A DNA stretch of 64,000 nucleotides from Reichenbachiella sp. GTDB lineage: Bacteria > Bacteroidota > Bacteroidia > Cytophagales > Cyclobacteriaceae. The position numbers and the translations under genes are program-made. The notes beneath the pieces are model-generated. The model searched no databases. It saw only the letters and a list, made by a program, of their open reading frames with translations, and was not told the DNA's origin. Positions 15,465 to 25,490 of the stretch are shown piece after piece (position 1 is the stretch's first letter; each line of letters starts with the position of its first letter). The DNA lies in NCBI RefSeq assembly GCF_033344935.1, contig NZ_JAWPMM010000001.1, positions 4,057,501 through 4,121,500 on the forward strand, written 5' to 3'.

Positions 15465-15932
15465 TTATTTGTACTTGGTATTTAATGATTCGTAAAGTGA
15501 ATCGGGCACTTTACTTTCTGTATCCAAAATGGTGACATCCGGTTTTTCCCATTCCAGATAGCCTTTGCCCCAGATGTAAACTAGCCCTAAAGCAAGAATC
15601 AAAATAAATAGTCCCATTTCTACCATGGCCAACATACCCCAGTTGCCCGCAGTCTCTGCATTTAGTTGTTCGTTGCCAAACACGATCGCCCATGGGAATA
15701 GAAACAGCAATTCCGTTTCGAATAGCACGAACACCAAGGCCACCACATAAAACCGTATATTGAACTTGCCCCAGGCCGTACCGGTAGGGTCTTCGCCACA
15801 TTCGTAGGTGGTCAATTTCTCTTCGTTCGGGCGATTCGGTCGTAGTAATCTACTGATTACCAAAGGGCCAATAATGGCGACTAGGCCGCCGATGGCGAAG
15901 AGCAATAAGATTTGATAATTGGTGAGTTCCAT
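15465..15932 (-). CDS. nuoA: NADH-quinone oxidoreductase subunit A
   Basis: The small membrane subunit of complex I, 155 residues, with three hydrophobic segments (about 7-25, 65-88 and 98-118) and the conserved loop TTYECGEDPTGTAW containing the Glu-Cys pair near the quinone channel. The C-terminal tail is longer than in most homologues. It is the first gene of the nuoABCD operon; the promoter must lie in 15933-16242, which is occupied by a long palindromic element. Confidence 0.97.
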   Translation of the reverse strand: MELTNYQILLLFAIGGLVAIIGPLVISRLLRPNRPNEEKLTTYECGEDPTGTAWGKFNIRFYVVALVFVLFETELLFLFPWAIVFGNEQLNAETAGNWGMLAMVEMGLFILILALGLVYIWGKGYLEWEKPDVTILDTESKVPDSLYESLNTKYK

Positions 15933-15958
15933 GTTTCTATTTCAAATAAATATCCAAT

Positions 15959-16069
15959 TCAAAAGGCCTGTTCCCAAAATTGTCACATTGAGCTACGTCG
16001 AAATGTTCGTCTGCTACTAGCAGCAAGGCTTCGAGTACCTCAGCCTGACACTTACTTTGGGCCTTTTGA
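15959..16069. repeat. Long imperfect palindromic intergenic element
   Basis: Arms begin TCAAAAGGCC at 15959 and end GGCCTTTTGA at 16069; inside, TGTCACATTGAGCTACGTCGA pairs imperfectly with the reverse of the TCGAGTACCTCAGCCTGACA half. The element of about 111 bp lies in the 310-bp gap between nuoA and icd. The TGTCA...TGAG...TCGAA core resembles short palindromes that I know to be scattered between genes in many bacteria. No gene is seen in this gap. Confidence 0.6.
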
Positions 16070-16102
16070 CACGGTTTATCTAAATACTAAGTTACCACAA
16101 AC

Positions 16103-16130
16103 AAAAAAACCTCGCCATAAGACGAGGTTT
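16103..16130 (-). terminator. Intrinsic terminator of icd
   Basis: On the minus strand AAACCTCG (16130-16123) and CGAGGTTT (16114-16107) form an 8-bp stem around TCTTATGG, followed by a U-run (16109-16103). It is 113 bp beyond the icd stop with no gene between. Confidence 0.8.
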
Positions 16131-16242
16131 ATAATTTCTATATCTAGCGTCTTACAATATCACCTATGCCCAATCCAACAACAAAAAGAATTTGCTGCAT
16201 TCATATCAAGGGTTGGGATGTTGTAAGTTCTGTTCATTCTAG

Positions 16243-18477
<2,235 letters not shown>

Positions 18478-18694
18478 TCAATTAATAAATACCCAACAAA
18501 TTTGTTTTAAAAATCAGTCCGAAGACTGGCAGGGTCAGGAGTCGTAGATTGCCCGGATCGGCGACTCTGTTGCTTCAAGGAGGCGAATTTAATAAATCTT
18601 TGCAGAAAGGGGTATGGATTGGTTGGTTAATAGCTGTAGCGGGTGTTTTTTTATGTCAACTGCAACAGTTGTGGCTGAGAGTAGTAGACGATCA

Positions 18695-18803
18695 AGTCAT
18701 TCCGTAGCTCTGCGGAGGAATCTTCTTATTGTCTGACAGACTGCTTCTAGCTGACGAGATTTCTCCAGTCATTCGACTATCGTCTCATTTCTTACGAAAT
18801 GAC
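18695..18803. repeat. Palindromic intergenic element upstream of icd
   Basis: Arms AGTCATTCCGTAG (from 18695) and CTTACGAAATGACA (to 18804) are inverted copies; between them are GCGGAGGAATCT and its partner AGATTTCTCC. This mosaic is like the GGAATCTC / GAGATTTC intergenic repeats I know from Bacteroidota genomes. It occupies the centre of the 389-bp gap 18466-18854, in which I see no gene. A small hairpin TTGGTC-ATAA-GACCAA (18826-18841) lies between it and the next stop codon. Confidence 0.55.
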
Positions 18804-18854
18804 AGGAGGGATACGCAGAGGCTTGTTGGTCATAAGACCAATAAGGGCGAATAT

Positions 18855-19256
18855 TCATCTAAATAGCGACATGGGAGGCTTATCCCAACCATTGTCAGGT
18901 AGAGAGTCTGGTAGATTCTTTATAGGGTATTCAAAAAGCATTTCACTATTAGACAAATCAGTACCAAGAAATTTCACAAGATAATAATCATCTATCATGC
19001 TCTCATAGGCGTAATCATTACCATCTTCATTAAATAAAGTATCTCTTCCAAGATAACATTCATAAAGCACAGAATTGACGGAATTGACCTGAGGACTTAT
19101 TTTTAGTAATTTTCCAATTGTATATACACCATATTTCTGCAATTGATTTTCTCTATAAACTGCATGAATCCCGTACGCGATAACAAAAAACAACAATAGT
19201 ATGATCCCAACTGAATTAATATTTTTAAGAAGCCAGTTATTTGAGAAATCTGTCAT
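18855..19256 (-). CDS. Small membrane-anchored protein of unknown function
   Basis: A 133-residue protein with one N-terminal membrane segment (about residues 16-34, INSVGIILLLFFVIAYGIH) and a soluble domain of about 95 residues. The form, a membrane anchor followed by a small domain beginning GVYTIGKLLKI and containing YLVKFL, is somewhat like DUF3592-type proteins, but I would not assign it. It follows panB by 22 bp and could be the last gene of the suf-pan transcript. Codon use looks like the surroundings. Confidence 0.6.
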   Translation of the reverse strand: MTDFSNNWLLKNINSVGIILLLFFVIAYGIHAVYRENQLQKYGVYTIGKLLKISPQVNSVNSVLYECYLGRDTLFNEDGNDYAYESMIDDYYLVKFLGTDLSNSEMLFEYPIKNLPDSLPDNGWDKPPMSLFR

Positions 19257-19278
19257 TCTAACTGATTAGTTTTTTCAT

Positions 19279-20097
19279 TCAATAACTCTCCTTATCGCTT
19301 GGGAAGTCTTTGGCTTTCACGTCTTTGATGTAGCCTTGTACGGCTTCGGACATGATTTGGCTCATGTCTGTATATTGACGAAGGAATCTGGGCTGAAACT
19401 CTTGTGTGATGCCCAACATGTCGTGTGTGACTAATACCTGGCCATCTACATGCGGTCCGGCACCGATGCCTATGACTGGAATGTTGATGGTTTCGGCTAC
19501 TCGTTTGGCGAGTTTACTTGGAATTTTTTCGAGCACGATGGCATAGCATCCGGTCTCTTCTAGCAGCTTGGCGTCGGAGATCAGCTTCTCAGCTTCAGCT
19601 TCTTCTTTGGCTCTTACCGTGTAGGTACCAAATTTATAAATAGACTGTGGCGTCAATCCCAAATGACCCATGACTGGTACACCTGCACTTAAAATTCTCG
19701 TGATACTTTCCTGAATCTCAGAACCGCCTTCGAGTTTTACCGAGTGTGCACCTGATTCTTTCATGATTTTGATGGCGGATCGTAAGGCTTCAGATGAATT
19801 GCCTTGATAACTACCAAAAGGCAGATCCACCACCACAAACGCTCTGCTTATCGCTCTTACTACTCCCTGAGCATGATAGATCATTTGGTCTAACGTAATC
19901 GGCAAAGTAGTTTCGTTACCGGCCATCACATTGGAGGCTGAGTCGCCTACGAGTAGCACATCAATTCCTGCCTGATCCAGAATTCTGGCCATAGAATAAT
20001 CATAGGCCGTGAGCATGGAGATTTTCTCTCCACGGTTTTTCATTTCCTGGAGTTGGTGAGTGGTTACTCGCTTGATGTTGGATTGATGAACGCTCAT
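19279..20097 (-). CDS. panB: 3-methyl-2-oxobutanoate hydroxymethyltransferase
   Basis: First step of pantothenate (coenzyme A) synthesis: adds a hydroxymethyl group from methylene-tetrahydrofolate to 2-oxoisovalerate. 272 residues, TIM-barrel. Recognisable motifs are [39 protein letters not shown] with the metal-binding Asp, [10 protein letters not shown], and VKLEGGSEI. The C-terminal [21 protein letters not shown] is canonical. It is on the same strand as the suf genes but separated by 88 bp that hold a repeat, so co-transcription is possible but not certain. Confidence 0.97.
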   Translation of the reverse strand: MSVHQSNIKRVTTHQLQEMKNRGEKISMLTAYDYSMARILDQAGIDVLLVGDSASNVMAGNETTLPITLDQMIYHAQGVVRAISRAFVVVDLPFGSYQGNSSEALRSAIKIMKESGAHSVKLEGGSEIQESITRILSAGVPVMGHLGLTPQSIYKFGTYTVRAKEEAEAEKLISDAKLLEETGCYAIVLEKIPSKLAKRVAETINIPVIGIGAGPHVDGQVLVTHDMLGITQEFQPRFLRQYTDMSQIMSEAVQGYIKDVKAKDFPSDKESY

Positions 20098-20111
20098 TAG
20101 TGGGTAGTTAT

Positions 20112-20186
20112 AAAGTAGAAAGTTAAAAGTTTTGTCAATTTATAGATTGTCACAAAACTAGTTACTTTTTACTTTCAACTTTTAAC
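20112..20186. repeat. Palindromic 7-nt-periodic repeat before panB
   Basis: Left arm contains GAAAGTT then AAAAGTT in 7-nt phase (20112-20135); right arm contains ACTTTCA, ACTTTTA. AGTTTTGT and ACAAAACT (20152-20159) form a perfect 8-bp stem. The element ends at the stop codon of the upstream thioredoxin-like gene. Confidence 0.5.
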
Positions 20187-20746
20187 TAATTATTCTTCCA
20201 TTTGATGTTGCAGCCCAGGCTTGGGTGCTGCTCAGTATCTACTGGCAGTCCAGCGGTCAGATTGCGCAAAGCCAAACTCAAATCATCGCCGGTAACGGGC
20301 ACATTATTTCCTGGCGTAGCGCCATCCAATCGGCCTCTGTATACGCATTCATCCTTGTCATTAAACACAAAGAAGTCAGGTGTACAGGCGGCTTGGTATG
20401 ACTTGGCAATTTCTTGAGATTCGTCGTAGAGATAGGGGAAGGAAAAATCATACTTTTCGGCATGCTTCTTCATTAGCTCTGGAGAATCGTCTGGGTAGTT
20501 TTCTACATCATTGGAACTAATAGCTACAAAACCTACACCCTGACTCTGGTATTCTTTGGCCAGTGCCACGATCTTCTCCTGTACGTGAATCACATAAGGA
20601 CAATGATTGCAAATGAACATCACCACCGTGCCTTTGTCGGCTTTGACATCTTTATAGTCTATGGTATTTCCAGAAATGGTATCAGGGAGATTAAATGCCG
20701 GGGCTGAAGTACCTAGCGGCATCATGGTAGATTCGGTTTTGGCCAT
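20186..20746 (-). CDS. Thioredoxin-like / AhpC-TSA type redox protein
   Basis: A 186-residue thioredoxin-fold protein without a clear signal peptide. The motif CNHC (Cys46 and Cys49) in VVMFICNHCPYVIHVQEK is that of a family of redoxin-domain proteins found next to oxidative-stress genes. The middle part GVGFVAISSNDVENYPDDSPE and the C-terminal QAACTPDFFVFND keep the cis-proline loop. It is downstream of the suf and bacilliredoxin genes on the same strand, with the 91-bp gap occupied by a repeat. A thiol-disulphide reductase or peroxiredoxin-like role is likely, with unknown substrate. Confidence 0.85.
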   Translation of the reverse strand: MAKTESTMMPLGTSAPAFNLPDTISGNTIDYKDVKADKGTVVMFICNHCPYVIHVQEKIVALAKEYQSQGVGFVAISSNDVENYPDDSPELMKKHAEKYDFSFPYLYDESQEIAKSYQAACTPDFFVFNDKDECVYRGRLDGATPGNNVPVTGDDLSLALRNLTAGLPVDTEQHPSLGCNIKWKNN

Positions 20747-20770
20747 GGTAAGTAAGATTATTAGACAAAA

Positions 20771-20833
20771 GAGTCAAGAGTCAAGAATCAAGACGATTTA
20801 CATCTTGGTTCTTGACTCTAATCTCTTGATTCT
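20771..20833. repeat. Palindromic 7-nt-periodic repeat between brxA and the redoxin gene
   Basis: Left arm: GAGTCAA repeated twice then GAATCAA, exactly 7 nt apart (20771-20791). Right arm is its reverse complement, with TTCTTGACTC and CTCTTGATTC (20803-20833). It fills the whole gap and shares the GAGTCAA word with the repeat at 15435. Confidence 0.6.
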
Positions 20834-20837
20834 GATT

Positions 20838-21254
20838 TTAACAAAATTCGTCGAACACCTGCACCAAATGATCAGCGATCATCTCTGCGCTACGGCCTTC
20901 GATGTGGTGTCTTTCTACAAAGTGAGCCAACTCACCATCTTTGAACAAAGCAATAGACGGAGACGATGGAGGGTAAGGCAAAGTAAACTCTCTAGCCTTT
21001 TGAACAGCTTCTGCATCTACACCAGCAAATACAGTTGCCAGATTCGTTGGCTTCTTTGCGCTGTTTTCAACAGCCATTTTCACGCCTGGACGAGCTGCAC
21101 CAGCGGCGCATCCACATACAGAGTTTACCACTAAAAGTGTAGTGCCTTTGTGATCAGTCAAATGCTGCTCAACTGCGTCTGCTGTTTTAAATTCTTGAAA
21201 GCCCACAGAGGTCAAATCTGCTCGCATTGGGGCTACTAGTTCTTCTGGATACAT
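20838..21254 (-). CDS. Bacilliredoxin (BrxA/BrxB family)
   Basis: A 138-residue thioredoxin-fold protein of the DUF1094/YphP type. It has the CGC active site (Cys47-Gly48-Cys49) in LLVVNSVCGCAAGAARPG and the PPSSPSIALFKDGELAHF segment with the cis-proline. The Bacillus proteins reduce S-bacillithiolated cysteines. Presence here suggests that the organism uses bacillithiol, which is known for several Bacteroidota, but the bsh genes are not in the window. It is placed in the suf cluster, next to a thioredoxin-like gene, consistent with protecting Fe-S assembly cysteines. Confidence 0.93.
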   Translation of the reverse strand: MYPEELVAPMRADLTSVGFQEFKTADAVEQHLTDHKGTTLLVVNSVCGCAAGAARPGVKMAVENSAKKPTNLATVFAGVDAEAVQKAREFTLPYPPSSPSIALFKDGELAHFVERHHIEGRSAEMIADHLVQVFDEFC

Positions 21255-21325
21255 ATTATTGGTATTAAATATTCTAATTTCTTTTCTTTATTCTAATAGA
21301 AGTCGTGATTGTTACTTAGTATTTA

Positions 21326-21367
21326 ACTGTCCATAGTCTTCAGTCCATGGACCATTAACTGTCGACT
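21326..21367. repeat. 7-nt-periodic repeat between the SufT-like gene and brxA
   Basis: Six units of 7 nt in phase (42 bp). The unit varies around GTCCATA / GTCCATGG: for example CAGTCCATGGACC carries a self-complementary TCCATGGA. It lies just before the next stop codon. Confidence 0.45.
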
Positions 21368-21371
21368 AAAA

Positions 21372-21686
21372 TCACATAAACCCAAGCTCAAGCTTGGCGG
21401 CTTCGGACATCATATCTGTTTCGTATGGAGGATCGAAGGTCACTTCTACATCCACTTTACCAATGCCTTCGATCTCTTCAATCTTCTGCTTGATTTCTTC
21501 TGGCAGCGCCTCTGCCGATGGGCACGCTGGCGAAGTCAATGTCATCAAGACATAGACGTTGTTTACCGGGAAAATGTTGATCTCATAGATCAAACCCAAT
21601 TCATACACATCTACAGGAATCTCTGGGTCATAGACCATTTTGATTGCTGCGAGTACTTTTTCTTTTAAGTCTTTCTCTTCTGCCAT
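21372..21686 (-). CDS. MIP18/DUF59 family Fe-S maturation protein (SufT-like)
   Basis: A 104-residue protein consisting only of the MIP18 (DUF59) domain. It opens EKVLAAIKMVYDPEIPVDVYELGLIY and contains the conserved TLTSPACPSAEALPEEI, with the Cys that binds an Fe-S cluster in relatives, and closes with VEVTFDPPYETDMMS. In other bacteria SufT-like proteins help to mature Fe-S proteins. It is 1 bp from sufE and therefore part of the suf operon, which supports this role. Confidence 0.93.
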   Translation of the reverse strand: MAEEKDLKEKVLAAIKMVYDPEIPVDVYELGLIYEINIFPVNNVYVLMTLTSPACPSAEALPEEIKQKIEEIEGIGKVDVEVTFDPPYETDMMSEAAKLELGFM

Positions 21687-21687
21687 C

Positions 21688-22116
21688 TTAATTAATTTTA
21701 GCTTTCATCGCCAGCGCATAAATCTGCATTTGCTTGATCATCGCTGCGAATCCATTAGAACGTTGTGTACCGATAAAACGATTCATGCCAATCTTTTCAT
21801 GGAAATACAAATCCGCATTTAGAATATCATCCGGCGTTTGGTTGGACAAAATTCTTACCAGCAAACTCACTAATCCTTTGGTGATTGCTGTGTTGCTATC
21901 TGCTTCGAAGACTACCTTATCGTCAACCATTTTGGCGTGAAGCCAAACTTTTGACTGGCAGCCTTTCACAATATTTTGGTCAGTTTGGTATTCTGCTGGT
22001 AGCTCAGGGAGTTTAGTTCCTAATTCCATCACATACCCAATGGTCATTTCCATGTCACCATCAAGCATACCAAAATCTTCAATTATTTCTTCTTGTACAG
22101 AATTGATTGTAGCCAT
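21688..22116 (-). CDS. sufE: Cysteine desulfuration protein SufE
   Basis: Takes persulfide sulfur from the cysteine desulfurase SufS and passes it on for Fe-S assembly. 142 residues with this start. The key Cys is in NIVKGCQSKVWLHAKM, and the EEIIEDFGMLDGDMEMTIGYVMELG block is typical. The frame is open up to 22188, but the upstream part would overlap sufS by 46 bp and has no match to the family; the ATG at 22116 gives the standard N-terminus. It is 26 bp after sufS and 1 bp before the SufT-like gene. Confidence 0.95.
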   Translation of the reverse strand: MATINSVQEEIIEDFGMLDGDMEMTIGYVMELGTKLPELPAEYQTDQNIVKGCQSKVWLHAKMVDDKVVFEADSNTAITKGLVSLLVRILSNQTPDDILNADLYFHEKIGMNRFIGTQRSNGFAAMIKQMQIYALAMKAKIN

Positions 22117-22142
22117 TGCCTGGTACCTACGAGGTTTTAATA

Positions 22143-23372
22143 TTATTTGAACATCTTGATGACCGCCTTGAGCGAGTCCACAAAACATTTGATTTCTTCT
22201 TTGGTATTATAAACAGAGAAAGAGGCTCTTACCGTTCCCTCGATATTGAAAAACTCCATCAAAGGCTGTGCGCAATGGTGGCCAGTCCTAACTGCAATGC
22301 CTCTTGCGTCTAACAATTGACCTAAGTCGAATGGATGTACACCATCAATCAAAAACGAGATCACACTGGCTTTTTTATCTGCTGTGCCAACTGGTGTAAA
22401 ACCTTCCACGTCTTTCAACAAGTCGTTGGCGTAAGCCATCAGCTCATCTTCGTATTGCGCAATATTTTCTTGACCGAGCTCCTCTACAAAATCAATAGCA
22501 GCTTTGAAGGCAATCACCTCTCCGATATTTGGCGTACCCGCCTCAAACTTGTATGGGATGTCGTTGAAAGTAGTGCCAGAAAAACTTACATCTTTGATCA
22601 TCTCTCCTCCTCCTTGATAAGGCGGCATGGCTTCCAGCAAATCTCTTTTACCATACAAAGCACCAACCCCAGTAGGGCCGTAAACTTTGTGTGCCGAGAA
22701 AGCCAGGAAATCACAATCCAACGCCTTCACGTCTAGCTTCACATGTGGAGCCGCCTGCGCTGCGTCTATCAAAACCTTTGCGCCTACTTTGTGCGCTTCA
22801 GCTATAATTTCCTTTACAGGATTGATTGTTCCTAAGGCATTGGAGATATAGTTGACAGAAACCAGTTTGGTTTTGTCAGACAACAATTTGACGTACTCAT
22901 CAAATATCAACTCTCCCTTTTCATTGACTGGAATGACTTTTAAAATCGCTCCTTTTTCTTCACACAGAATTTGCCAAGGCACAATATTGGAATGGTGTTC
23001 CAGAGCAGAAACGATGATTTCATCGCCGGCACCTATAAATTTTCTACCATAAGTAGCAGCCACTAAGTTGATACCTTCAGTGGTGCCTTTGGTGAAAATC
23101 ACTTCCTCCACTTCGTTGGTATTCAAAAATTTGGCGACCGCTTTACGCGTGTCTTCGAAAGCAGTAGTGGCTCTTTCCGCCAAGGTGTGAATACCTCTAT
23201 GAATATTGGAATTGTCTGTATTGTAATAGTGTGTCAGTGCATCGATGACACACTGTGGCTTTTGCGACGTTGCAGCATTGTCAAAATAAACCAAAGGCTT
23301 TCCATTGACTTCCTGATGAAGAATGGGAAATTGTTTTCTTATTGCTTCAATATCTATCGCTGCGTCTACCAT
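22143..23372 (-). CDS. sufS: Cysteine desulfurase SufS
   Basis: PLP enzyme, 409 residues, that removes sulfur from cysteine to leave a persulfide on its own Cys. Visible: YFDNAATSQKP opening, His127 in SALEHHSN, the PLP Lys229 in FSAHKVYGPTG, and the active Cys367 in RTGHHCAQPL. The RTGHHCAQPLM loop identifies it as the group II SufS type. It sits between sufD (5 bp) and sufE (26 bp) in the operon. Confidence 0.98.
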   Translation of the reverse strand: MVDAAIDIEAIRKQFPILHQEVNGKPLVYFDNAATSQKPQCVIDALTHYYNTDNSNIHRGIHTLAERATTAFEDTRKAVAKFLNTNEVEEVIFTKGTTEGINLVAATYGRKFIGAGDEIIVSALEHHSNIVPWQILCEEKGAILKVIPVNEKGELIFDEYVKLLSDKTKLVSVNYISNALGTINPVKEIIAEAHKVGAKVLIDAAQAAPHVKLDVKALDCDFLAFSAHKVYGPTGVGALYGKRDLLEAMPPYQGGGEMIKDVSFSGTTFNDIPYKFEAGTPNIGEVIAFKAAIDFVEELGQENIAQYEDELMAYANDLLKDVEGFTPVGTADKKASVISFLIDGVHPFDLGQLLDARGIAVRTGHHCAQPLMEFFNIEGTVRASFSVYNTKEEIKCFVDSLKAVIKMFK

Positions 23373-23377
23373 GTCAC

Positions 23378-24688
23378 TTATACGTTCAGTCTTTCGATTA
23401 CTTTGTCAGTAATTTCCATTTTCAACCATCCCAGATTCACCTTCTCAACCACCTCAGCCACGTTGGCTAAAAGGATCATTGATCGTGCCTTTTCTTTGTT
23501 GATTCCGCGAGCTCTCAAATAGAAAATCGCCTCCTCGTCCAATTGGCCTGTGGTACATCCGTGCGAACACTTCACATCGTCTGCCCAAATCTCCAATTGT
23601 GGTTTGGTATTTACTACGGCATCGTCGGACAAAAGGATATTGCCATTCGACTGAAATGCATTTGTTTTTTGCGCCGCTTGCTGAACAAATATTTTTCCAT
23701 TGAAAACGCCACGCGACTGATCATCCATCACGCCTTTGTATAGCTCATTGCTATTACAATTTGGTTTTCTGTGATCCACCGTTGTGTGGTTGTCTACGTG
23801 CGTCTTGCCTTTAGTCAAGTACAAGCCATACATGTTGCTTTCGCATCCTTCGCCATCTACTTCGATGTGCAGGTTGTTTCTGACCACTTCACCGTCGAGT
23901 GTGAAAACATAAGATGAGAATACACTATCTCTTTCTTGATACACTCTGGTGTTGCCGATGTATACTGCCTTTGGTGATTCTTCCTGAATCTTGTACAGAC
24001 TTACATTAGCATTTTGCTTTACAATGTAGTTTTTAGACTCATTGATGAATGTGCTTTCGTTGCCGAATGACAAATGAAAGTGCACAAAATCAGCCTGGCT
24101 ATTTTCATTAGCCAGATAAATGTTTTTAATGAATCCGTGATTGGCATTGCCATCGTTTACCGAAATGTAATAACAAATCACAGGAGCAGCTACCACTTTG
24201 CCTTTGGCAATTTGAGCTACCACACCATCGTTGGCATAGACGTTGTTTTGAGCGGCGAATGGATCGGAATCGTCTTTAAACAATTCGTTGATATCATTGG
24301 CAGCAGCATAATCCTTCAAAGATTCAATTTTCAATTGCTCTACTGGAGACACAATTTCAGAATTGTCCGTGTCGTATTTTCCATTCACAAAAAACAATAC
24401 GTTAGCACCTGCATGCTTTGCCTTGATGTCGTTGATCAATTCTTGTGGCAATTCGTTTACGTCAGCGTATTTCGACAGGTCGAATTTTTTGCTGATCGCC
24501 TTGGTCAGTTTCGTGAACTTATATTCTTCTGCACGTGGTCCGGGAAAGCCGTTGTCTTTCAGGAAATTAAGCGCCTTTTTACGATTCTCTCCTAGTTGAG
24601 GAATCGCGCTGCCGTTCATATTAGCTACGAATTGCGCCGCCTGGTCTACTAGCTCCTGTCCAAAAATATTTTTATCCAAATCGCTCAT
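23378..24688 (-). CDS. sufD: Fe-S cluster assembly protein SufD
   Basis: Scaffold partner of SufB and SufC, 436 residues. The right-handed beta-helix core and the C-terminal block are recognisable: the HVDNHTTVDHRKPNCNSNE and GVFNGKIFVQQAAQKTNAF sequences, then CSHGCTTGQLDEEAIFYLRARGI. It is 2 bp after sufC and 5 bp before sufS. No unusual feature apart from the low similarity of the first 150 residues, which is normal for this subunit. Confidence 0.97.
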   Translation of the reverse strand: MSDLDKNIFGQELVDQAAQFVANMNGSAIPQLGENRKKALNFLKDNGFPGPRAEEYKFTKLTKAISKKFDLSKYADVNELPQELINDIKAKHAGANVLFFVNGKYDTDNSEIVSPVEQLKIESLKDYAAANDINELFKDDSDPFAAQNNVYANDGVVAQIAKGKVVAAPVICYYISVNDGNANHGFIKNIYLANENSQADFVHFHLSFGNESTFINESKNYIVKQNANVSLYKIQEESPKAVYIGNTRVYQERDSVFSSYVFTLDGEVVRNNLHIEVDGEGCESNMYGLYLTKGKTHVDNHTTVDHRKPNCNSNELYKGVMDDQSRGVFNGKIFVQQAAQKTNAFQSNGNILLSDDAVVNTKPQLEIWADDVKCSHGCTTGQLDEEAIFYLRARGINKEKARSMILLANVAEVVEKVNLGWLKMEITDKVIERLNV

Positions 24689-24690
24689 GC

Positions 24691-25446
24691 TTAAGCTTCT
24701 TCTAATTCTTTGATGATCCAGTCGTACCCTCTTTCTTCTAGCTCAAGTGCTAAATCTTTAGTACCAGATTTTACGATTCTACCTTGGTACAATACGTGTA
24801 CATAATCCGGCACGATGTAATCCAACAATCTTTGGTAGTGAGTTACTACGATAGTCGCGTTGTCAGCAGATTTCAAGGCATTCACACCATTGGCAACGAT
24901 TCTAAGCGCATCGATATCCAATCCAGAATCCGTTTCATCCAACAAAGCCAACTTTGGCTCAAGCATCGCCATCTGGAAGATCTCGTTTCTTTTCTTTTCT
25001 CCACCAGAGAAACCTTCGTTCAACGAACGACTCAACAAAGACTGATCGATCTCAACCAAGGCCATTTTTTCTTTCATTCTCTTCAAGAAAGCTACGGCGT
25101 CCAAAGGCTCAAGCCCTTTATGCTCTCTGATTTGGTTCAAGGCAGTTTTCATGAAGTTGGTGGTCGTCACACCTGGGATTTCTACTGGATACTGAAATGC
25201 CAAGAAGATACCTTCTCTTGCTCTTTCTTCCGCGGCCAAATCCAACAAATCCTGACCCATGTACTCTACCTCGCCGCCAGTCACTTCGTAATCTTCACGT
25301 CCCGCTAACACAGAAGCCAATGTACTTTTACCAGAACCATTTGGCCCCATAATGGCATGTACTTCTCCTGGTTTTACTTCTAAGTTGATCCCTTTGAGAA
25401 TTTCTTTCTCTTCTACTCGTGCCTGTAAATTTTTTATCTTAAGCAT
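24691..25446 (-). CDS. sufC: Fe-S cluster assembly ATPase SufC
   Basis: ABC-type ATPase of the SufBCD complex, 251 residues, cytoplasmic. Walker A GPNGSGKST at residues 34-42, the signature GFSGGEKKRNE, Walker B LALLDETDSGLD and the switch His in VVTHYQRLLDYI are all present. It lies 44 bp after sufB and 2 bp before sufD. Confidence 0.98.
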   Translation of the reverse strand: MLKIKNLQARVEEKEILKGINLEVKPGEVHAIMGPNGSGKSTLASVLAGREDYEVTGGEVEYMGQDLLDLAAEERAREGIFLAFQYPVEIPGVTTTNFMKTALNQIREHKGLEPLDAVAFLKRMKEKMALVEIDQSLLSRSLNEGFSGGEKKRNEIFQMAMLEPKLALLDETDSGLDIDALRIVANGVNALKSADNATIVVTHYQRLLDYIVPDYVHVLYQGRIVKSGTKDLALELEERGYDWIIKELEEA

Positions 25447-25490
25447 TGCTGCAAATTTTAATTCCTTTTGATTGTATTAGTAATTGGAGA

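Noticed and set aside
22117-22188. Longer sufE start overlapping sufS
   Set aside because: It adds residues without family similarity and overlaps the end of sufS. ATG at 22116 gives the standard protein.
24074-25308. Open frames on the plus strand across sufD and sufC (for example 24074-24595 and 24784-25308)
   Set aside because: Antisense shadows of strongly conserved genes; no ribosome site or family resemblance.
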